In this document: one piece after another, positions 61,157 through 64,000 of the stretch
Layout of the letters: each line of letters begins with the position of its first letter
Numbering within the stretch: the stretch's first letter is position 1
Assembly (NCBI GenBank): GCA_017983795.1
Contig: JAGOAS010000001.1
Span: forward strand, 372,001-436,000
Length of the DNA: 64,000 bases
Source: Piscinibacter sp.
GTDB taxonomy: Bacteria > Pseudomonadota > Gammaproteobacteria > Burkholderiales > Burkholderiaceae_C
Reading direction: 5' to 3'
Position numbers and translations under genes: made by a program
Notes under the pieces: generated by a model
What the model was told of the DNA's origin: nothing
Seen by the model: only the letters and a program-made list of their open reading frames with translations
Databases searched by the model: none

Positions 61157-61249
61157 GCACAAGGAACCCTCGTCGAGCTCACGCTTCGGGGTGGAAATCG
61201 GCCGCAACGATTGGGCGGCGCCGGAACCCGTGACCGGATGGATTTCAGT
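61157..61249. other. 93-bp spacer in the array
   Basis: No tRNA or ORF found; GC-rich. Contains a GTGACCGG segment with a GAC triplet but no surrounding stem. Confidence 0.3.
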
Positions 61250-61328
61250 GGGGGTGTAGCTCAACACCCGGAAGAGCAGCCGCCTTGCAAGCGGCAGGCT
61301 GCAGGTTCGAACCCTGTCACCTCCACCA
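61250..61328 (+). tRNA. tRNA-Ala(TGC), array unit 4
   Basis: 79 nt: acceptor GGGGGTG/CACCTCC (one G-T pair), A-CCA encoded, loop CTTGCAA, T-loop TTCGAAC. The D-loop is long (AACACCCGGAA). Confidence 0.87.
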
Positions 61329-61338
61329 AAAAATCAAC

Positions 61339-61414
61339 GCCTCGTTAACTCAGTGGCCAGAGTGCCGGCCTGTCTAGCCGGAAGCCGCGGGTTCGACTCC
61401 CGCACGAGGCGCCA
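61339..61414 (+). tRNA. tRNA-Asp(GTC), array unit 5
   Basis: 76 nt: acceptor GCCTCGT/ACGAGGC, G-CCA encoded, loop CTGTCTA, T-loop TTCGACT. All arms pair. Confidence 0.92.
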
Positions 61415-61423
61415 GATCAATTT

Positions 61424-61499
61424 GCCGAGATAGCTCAGCAGGTAGAGCGGCGCGTTGAAGGCGCGTGCGTCGGGGGATCGAGGCCCTCTCTCGGCACCA
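61424..61499 (+). tRNA. tRNA-Phe(GAA), array unit 6
   Basis: 76 nt: acceptor GCCGAGA/TCTCGGC, A-CCA encoded, loop TTGAAGG. The T-loop is ATCGAGG, so the invariant T54 is replaced. Confidence 0.85.
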
Positions 61500-61508
61500 G
61501 TAGCCAGA

Positions 61509-61588
61509 ACCTCGTTAGCTCAGCGGGAATTCAGAGCGCCGGTCTACGAAGCCGGAGGTCGCACGTTCGAGTCGTGCACGAGGTGCCA
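61509..61588 (+). tRNA. tRNA-Arg(ACG), array unit 7
   Basis: 80 nt: acceptor ACCTCGT/ACGAGGT, G-CCA encoded, loop CTACGAA (A34 would be edited to inosine), T-loop TTCGAGT. Enlarged D-loop. Confidence 0.9.
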
Positions 61589-61593
61589 ACAAC

Positions 61594-61739
61594 GGGTGCG
61601 TGGCAGAGAGGCCGATTGCGGCTGCCTGTAAAGCAGGCTCCCACGAGGACACGGTGGTTCGCTCAGCGCGCAGCGCTGGACGCGGCGCCAGCCGCGGGCC
61701 GCAGGCCGAGCGCAGCGAGCAATCCATCCGCACCCACCA
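61594..61739 (+). tRNA. tRNA-Tyr(GTA) with a 59-nt T-loop insertion, array unit 8
   Basis: Acceptor GGGTGCG/CGCACCC with A-CCA, loop CTGTAAA, long variable arm (TCC-CACGA-GGA). The T-stem is GGTGG (61653-61657)/CCATC (61724-61728). Its loop TTCG...AAT is interrupted by 59 bases (about 61662-61720, limits uncertain by one base). The insert is very GC-rich, can form GCTGG/CCAGC and GGCC/GGCC hairpins, and starts CTCAGCG and ends GCGAGC. Without it the tRNA is 87 nt with loop TTCGAAT, a normal tRNA-Tyr. Confidence 0.82.
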
Positions 61740-61746
61740 CAGCCAT

Positions 61747-61822
61747 ACCGGGCTAGCTCAACTGGCAGAGCGGCGGCCTCCAAAGCCGAAGGTTCGCGGT
61801 TCGATCCCGTGGTCCGGTGCCA
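61747..61822 (+). tRNA. tRNA-Trp(CCA), array unit 9
   Basis: 76 nt: acceptor ACCGGGC/GTCCGGT, G-CCA encoded, loop CTCCAAA, T-loop TTCGATC. The first anticodon-stem pair is a mismatch. Confidence 0.9.
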
Positions 61823-61827
61823 GACAT

Positions 61828-61913
61828 CTCGACGTAGCCAAGTGGTCGAAGGCGGCGGCCTGCAAAGCCGCAGGCGCAATCCCGCATCCGTTCGAATCGG
61901 ATCGTCGAGTCCA
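61828..61913 (+). tRNA. tRNA-Cys(GCA) with long variable region, array unit 10
   Basis: 86 nt: acceptor CTCGACG/CGTCGAG, T-CCA encoded (T73 is the Cys identity base), loop CTGCAAA, T-loop TTCGAAT. The variable region is 14 nt (AGGCGCAATCCCGC) instead of about 4-5. Confidence 0.85.
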
Positions 61914-61920
61914 GTGCAGT

Positions 61921-62064
61921 TCCCCGATAGCGCAGTTGGCAGAGCGCCTGGCAGTTAGCCAGGAGGTCCGTGGCTGCGCGGGCCCTGCCCGCGGCCTTCG
62001 GCCCGTTGCTGCGCAACGTCCTGCATGGCTGCGCCCTGCAGAGCCAAGCCACGTCGGGGAGCCA
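61921..62064 (+). tRNA. tRNA-Asn(GTT) with a 68-nt T-loop insertion, array unit 11
   Basis: Acceptor TCCCCGA/TCGGGGA with G-CCA, anticodon loop CAGTTAG (GTT, but A33). The T-stem is CGTGG (61969-61973)/CCACG (62049-62053). Its loop holds 68 extra bases (61976-62043 or shifted by two). The insert folds into consecutive hairpins: CGCGGGC-CCT-GCCCGCG, GGCC-TTC-GGCC, GTTGC-TGC-GCAAC and CTGCA...TGCAG. Without it the tRNA is exactly 76 nt. It differs from the truncated chromosomal tRNA-Asn at 53014. Confidence 0.8.
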
Positions 62065-62076
62065 ACTCAGTTTCAT

Positions 62077-62152
62077 CTCGGTGTGGCGCAGATGGCAGCG
62101 CGCGTGATTTGGGATCACGAGGCCGCAGGTTCGAGACCTGCCACCGAGACCA
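62077..62152 (+). tRNA. tRNA-Pro(TGG), array unit 12
   Basis: 76 nt: acceptor CTCGGTG/CACCGAG, A-CCA encoded, loop TTTGGGA, T-loop TTCGAGA, D-stem GCGC/GCGC as in other tRNA-Pro. Confidence 0.92.
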
Positions 62153-62173
62153 GCGTCAGGCGTGTGCTTGGGT

Positions 62174-62248
62174 GTGGCCGTAGCTCAATGGCAGAGCTGT
62201 GGGCTGTGATCCCGCGGGTGCCGGTTCGACTCCGGCCGGCCACCCCCA
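62174..62248 (+). tRNA. tRNA-His(GTG) lacking G-1, array unit 13
   Basis: Acceptor GTGGCCG/CGGCCAC, loop CTGTGAT, T-loop TTCGACT. The base before position 1 is T, not the G-1 needed by HisRS, and one extra C stands before CCA. Confidence 0.82.
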
Positions 62249-62266
62249 AGCACATGCGAACTCCAT

Positions 62267-62342
62267 GCGTCGCGAACTCGAGCGGCAGAGTACCGGCCTC
62301 TTAAGCCGGCGAGTCAGGGTTCGAGCCCCTGGCGACGCACCA
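62267..62342 (+). tRNA. tRNA-Lys(CTT), array unit 14
   Basis: 76 nt: acceptor GCGTCGC/GCGACGC, A-CCA encoded, loop CTCTTAA, T-loop TTCGAGC. All arms pair. Confidence 0.92.
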
Positions 62343-62349
62343 GCAACAA

Positions 62350-62436
62350 CCCCTTGTGGCGGAAATGGCAGACGCACCGGTCTCAGAAACCGGGGCCCGC
62401 ACGGGCATGTCCGTTCGACTCGGACCGAGGGGACCA
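62350..62436 (+). tRNA. tRNA-Leu(CAG), array unit 15
   Basis: 87-nt class II tRNA: acceptor CCCCTTG/CGAGGGG (C1-G72 instead of the usual G1-C72), A-CCA, loop CTCAGAA, variable arm GCCCGCACGGGC, T-loop TTCGACT. Confidence 0.88.
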
Positions 62437-62442
62437 AACAGC

Positions 62443-62517
62443 AGTCCTGTAGCTCAGCGGCAGAGCGGCGCCCTCATAAGGCGAAGGCCGGTGGATCGTA
62501 CCCACCCAGGACGATCA
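62443..62517 (+). tRNA. tRNA-Met/Ile(CAT) with 1:72 mismatch, array unit 16
   Basis: 75 nt: AGTCCTG faces CAGGACG, so position 1 (A) and 72 (G) do not pair, as in initiator tRNA. The D-stem (C11-G24) is of the elongator type. Loop CTCATAA, T-loop ATCGTAC (T54 replaced). The encoded end is TCA, not CCA. A lysidine-type Ile tRNA cannot be excluded. Confidence 0.75.
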
Positions 62518-62586
62518 GTTCCATCAACCACCCGAGGAGGTGTGCCATGAAACCGTTCGACGAAGACGACACGTGCTTTCACGACC

Positions 62587-62755
62587 ATGAGCAAGCGGCG
62601 CAAGGGATTCCCGTCCGAGACGGGCGTCAAGCGCGGTGATCGCGTCGTGCGAGGAACCAAGGAGCTGAGCGAGAAGCTCGGTCGCAACGACCCATGCCCC
62701 TGCGGCTCCGCGAGGTTGTTTCAAGCACTGCTGTCTGCGCAGCGGGTCTCTTTGA
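62587..62755 (+). pseudogene. SEC-C motif mini-gene, frameshifted
   Basis: ATG 62587 opens [20 protein letters not shown] and reaches the SEC-C zinc motif [11 protein letters not shown]. One extra T in GTTTC (62719-62721) then shifts the frame. The next frame continues [11 protein letters not shown] to TGA 62755, completing the consensus CPCGSxxxFKHCC. As read, the protein would be 58 residues ending SAQRVSLTA at 62763. A separate 30-codon ORF (ATG 62547, strong GAGGAGG) overlaps its start. Confidence 0.6.
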
Positions 62756-62810
62756 CGGCGTGAACCGTCATCACTATCGGCGCTGACGACGCGTCGGCGC
62801 AGAACGACAC

Positions 62811-62901
62811 GGAGAGCTGCCCGAGTGGCAAGGGGCTGGCTTGCTAAGCCAAGGCCGGTGATCACATCGCCGCGGGCGTTCGATTCGCCCGCTCTCCGCC
62901 A
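62811..62901 (+). tRNA. tRNA-Ser(GCT), array unit 17
   Basis: 91-nt class II tRNA: acceptor GGAGAGC/GCTCTCC, G-CCA encoded, loop TTGCTAA, long variable arm GGCCGGTGATCACATCGCCG, T-loop TTCGATT. Confidence 0.9.
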
Positions 62902-62907
62902 GACAGG

Positions 62908-62983
62908 TGCGGCGTAGTCGAGAGGCCTCAGACACCAGCCTTTGAAGCTGGGGACGTTGGTTCGAATCCAACCGCCGCTGCCA
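62908..62983 (+). tRNA. tRNA-Gln(TTG), array unit 18
   Basis: 76 nt: TGCGGCG faces CGCCGCT, so 1:72 is a T-T mismatch (Gln normally has a weak 1:72 pair). G-CCA encoded, loop CTTTGAA, T-loop TTCGAAT. Confidence 0.85.
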
Positions 62984-62993
62984 GGAACTCAGT

Positions 62994-63069
62994 ACGTCCG
63001 TAGCTCAGCGGCAAGAGCGCGACTCTCCGAAGGTCGAGGCCGGTGGTTCGAGCCCACCCGGACGTTCCA
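62994..63069 (+). tRNA. tRNA-Arg(CCG), array unit 19
   Basis: 76 nt: acceptor ACGTCCG/CGGACGT, loop CTCCGAA, T-loop TTCGAGC, CCA encoded. Discriminator T is unusual for Arg. Confidence 0.85.
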
Positions 63070-63110
63070 ACCATCCACCCCAAGCTCTGGCCGATGAAAG
63101 GAGGCCGCCC

Positions 63111-63686
63111 ATGCACCACCCACACCACAGCCATGTGCTGCAACTCGACATCCATGGCACGCCACAGGCGTGGATCTCGCTCGAGCACGCGGCGCTGCAT
63201 GTGGCCACGGGCTCGGTGGCCTGGGTCGACGGCGACGGCCCGCTGGCCACGCTGCGTGGTGGCTACAACGTCGCTCGCGGCCGGCAGTCGCATATTGACA
63301 TCCACCCGATCATGGCGCTCACCGGTGCCTCCAAGGTCAACCTGTTCGGCGTGGTGCCGGCGTTCACCAAGGCCAAGCTGTTCCGGCGTGACCGGATGAC
63401 CTGCGCCTACTGCGGCCAGCGGTTCAACGAACGCGACCTGTCGTGCGAGCACATCCTGCCGCAGTCGCGCGGTGGCCGCTGGACCTGGATGAACCTGGTC
63501 TCGGCCTGCGGCGCGTGCAACGGCCGCAAGGCCGACCGCACGCCGGAGGAAGCGGGCATGCCGCTGCTGTACCTGCCGTACGTGCCAAGCCGCTTCGAGG
63601 ACTTTCTGCTCGAAGGCCGGCACATCCGCGCCGACGTGCACGAGTGGCTGGCCTCGCGCCTGCCGAAGGGATCGCGCCTGAGCTGA
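63111..63686 (+). CDS. HNH endonuclease inside the tRNA array
   Basis: A 191-residue protein. ATG 63111 follows AGGAGG. The C-terminal half is an HNH domain of the McrA-like type: CAYCGQRFNERDLSCEHILP provides two zinc Cys and the catalytic His, and NLVSACGACNGRKADRTPEE supplies the Asn and the second Cys pair. The N-terminal part (LEHAALHVATGSVAWVDGDG) may recognise DNA. HNH genes are repeatedly found in mobile tRNA clusters; here it may promote spread or homing of the array. Confidence 0.9.
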   Translation: MHHPHHSHVLQLDIHGTPQAWISLEHAALHVATGSVAWVDGDGPLATLRGGYNVARGRQSHIDIHPIMALTGASKVNLFGVVPAFTKAKLFRRDRMTCAYCGQRFNERDLSCEHILPQSRGGRWTWMNLVSACGACNGRKADRTPEEAGMPLLYLPYVPSRFEDFLLEGRHIRADVHEWLASRLPKGSRLS

Positions 63687-63827
63687 TGAAGCTTTGGCGC
63701 CCACGCATCTGCCGTGAAAGGCGAACGCTCACAGGCCAGGGGTTCGTGAACCCCGCCGGTGGGCGGTGTCCGGGCGCAAGTCCGTCGATGCCGTCCATGC
63801 CGCGTCGCCGGAAGCGGTGGATACCCC
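63687..63827. other. 141-bp spacer after the HNH gene
   Basis: No ORF. Contains a hairpin GGGGTTC-GT-GAACCCC (63740 region) that looks like a T-arm but lacks the T-loop consensus. No tRNA can be assembled. Confidence 0.3.
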
Positions 63828-63882
63828 GGCCATCGATGGATCGCACCGCAAGGTGCCAGGTTCGATTCCTGGATGGCCTCCA
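63828..63882 (+). tRNA. 55-nt tRNA-like unit without D and anticodon arms, array unit 20
   Basis: Acceptor GGCCAT/ATGGCC, discriminator T and CCA encoded. The T-arm CCAGG-TTCGATT-CCTGG is perfect. Between acceptor and T-arm stands only CGATGGATC and a hairpin GCACC-GCAA-GGTGC with a GNRA loop. There is no anticodon. It could be a minimal tRNA mimic or a deletion product. Confidence 0.6.
63832..63847 (+). repeat. 16-bp direct repeat, right copy
   Basis: ATCGATGGATCGCACC, identical to 60681-60696; lies within the 55-nt tRNA-like unit. Confidence 0.85.
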
Positions 63883-63958
63883 CTGGATAGCTCAGTCGGG
63901 TAGAGCAACGACCTGATAAGTCGTCTGTCGCGGGTTCGACTCCCGCTCCAAGCAGCCA
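63881..63958 (+). tRNA. tRNA-Ile(GAT) with degenerate acceptor, array unit 21
   Basis: Good D-arm, anticodon arm (ACGAC-CTGATAA-GTCGT) and T-arm (GCGGG-TTCGACT-CCCGC). The acceptor pairs only over TGGA/TCCA; the outer part (CAC versus AGC) does not match, and the 5' end overlaps the CCA of the previous unit. An encoded CCA ends at 63958. Confidence 0.75.
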
Positions 63959-64000
63959 GAACCGGTCGAGAGACCACCGCCGAACGTGCACCGAGGGCGC

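Noticed and set aside
61662-62043. Group I or group II introns in the tRNAs
   Set aside because: The inserts are only 59 and 68 nt, lie in the T-loop and show no catalytic core. They may still be introns of another kind.
62547-62639. A 30-codon ORF with a strong GAGGAGG site overlapping the SEC-C gene
   Set aside because: No recognisable sequence. The RBS could equally serve the SEC-C start through coupling, so it is mentioned but not called.
59140-63960. CRISPR array as an explanation of the repeated GGTTCGA-type motifs
   Set aside because: The repeated words are T-arms of different tRNAs, with unequal spacing and different flanks. There are no constant repeats and no cas genes.
60755-63977. 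Several open frames on both strands across the tRNA array
   Set aside because: They run through tRNA genes, and their protein sequences contain translated T-arms (for example repeated GSNP/RFEP blocks). Only the SEC-C and HNH genes have family support.

Overview
The window comes from a high-GC beta-proteobacterium, most likely order Burkholderiales. The grounds are about 70 % GC, a Bug-type tricarboxylate-binding protein, a fused indolepyruvate:ferredoxin oxidoreductase, a CDP-6-deoxyhexose-reductase-type flavoprotein, the ftsK-lolA-rarA neighbourhood, and dispersed CTTCGACAAGCTCAGG-type repeats. No rRNA is present, so the genus is not fixed. All assignments are by reading the sequence; no database was searched.

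Positions 1-53000 look like ordinary chromosome: a DUF748/AsmA-like protein (cut by the left edge), an Lrp regulator divergent from the indolepyruvate oxidoreductase, a PQQ-linked sugar oxidation locus (sigma-54 activator, sigma-54 promoter, soluble dehydrogenase, cytochrome c, and a TonB receptor closely resembling E. coli PqqU/YncD), msrA, pdxH, the Entner-Doudoroff pair edd-eda behind a promoter with an embedded palindrome, ftsK-lolA, rarA, a branched-chain amino acid ABC operon (livHMGF) without a binding protein, cysM, galU, valS, guaC and uvrD.

At 53014-53060 lies the 3' part of a tRNA-Asn gene, still followed by its terminator but broken in the anticodon stem. This is the usual scar left where a tyrosine-recombinase element has integrated into a tRNA gene. 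Everything to its right is accessory: an XRE/AbiEii-like pair with a perfect palindromic operator, further HTH regulators, a two-gene unit encoding an unknown protein and a SWIM zinc-finger protein, and a ParDE toxin-antitoxin pair. After these come a phage-style regulator with a divergent promoter-operator, an intrinsic terminator, a boxB/boxA-like antitermination signal and then a dense array of tRNA genes.

The tRNA array (60776 to the right edge) has 21 tRNA or tRNA-like units whose anticodons cover 19 of the 20 amino acids; only Val is missing. Several units are non-canonical. tRNA-Tyr and tRNA-Asn each have a GC-rich, foldable insertion (59 and 68 nt) in the T-loop whose removal restores a standard-length tRNA. 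tRNA-Met has a 1:72 mismatch, tRNA-His lacks G-1, tRNA-Cys has a long variable region, and one 55-nt unit has a single GNRA hairpin in place of the D and anticodon arms. An HNH endonuclease and a frameshifted SEC-C motif gene sit inside the array. This regulated, mobile, near-complete tRNA set with intron-like T-loop insertions is the most unusual part of the window.
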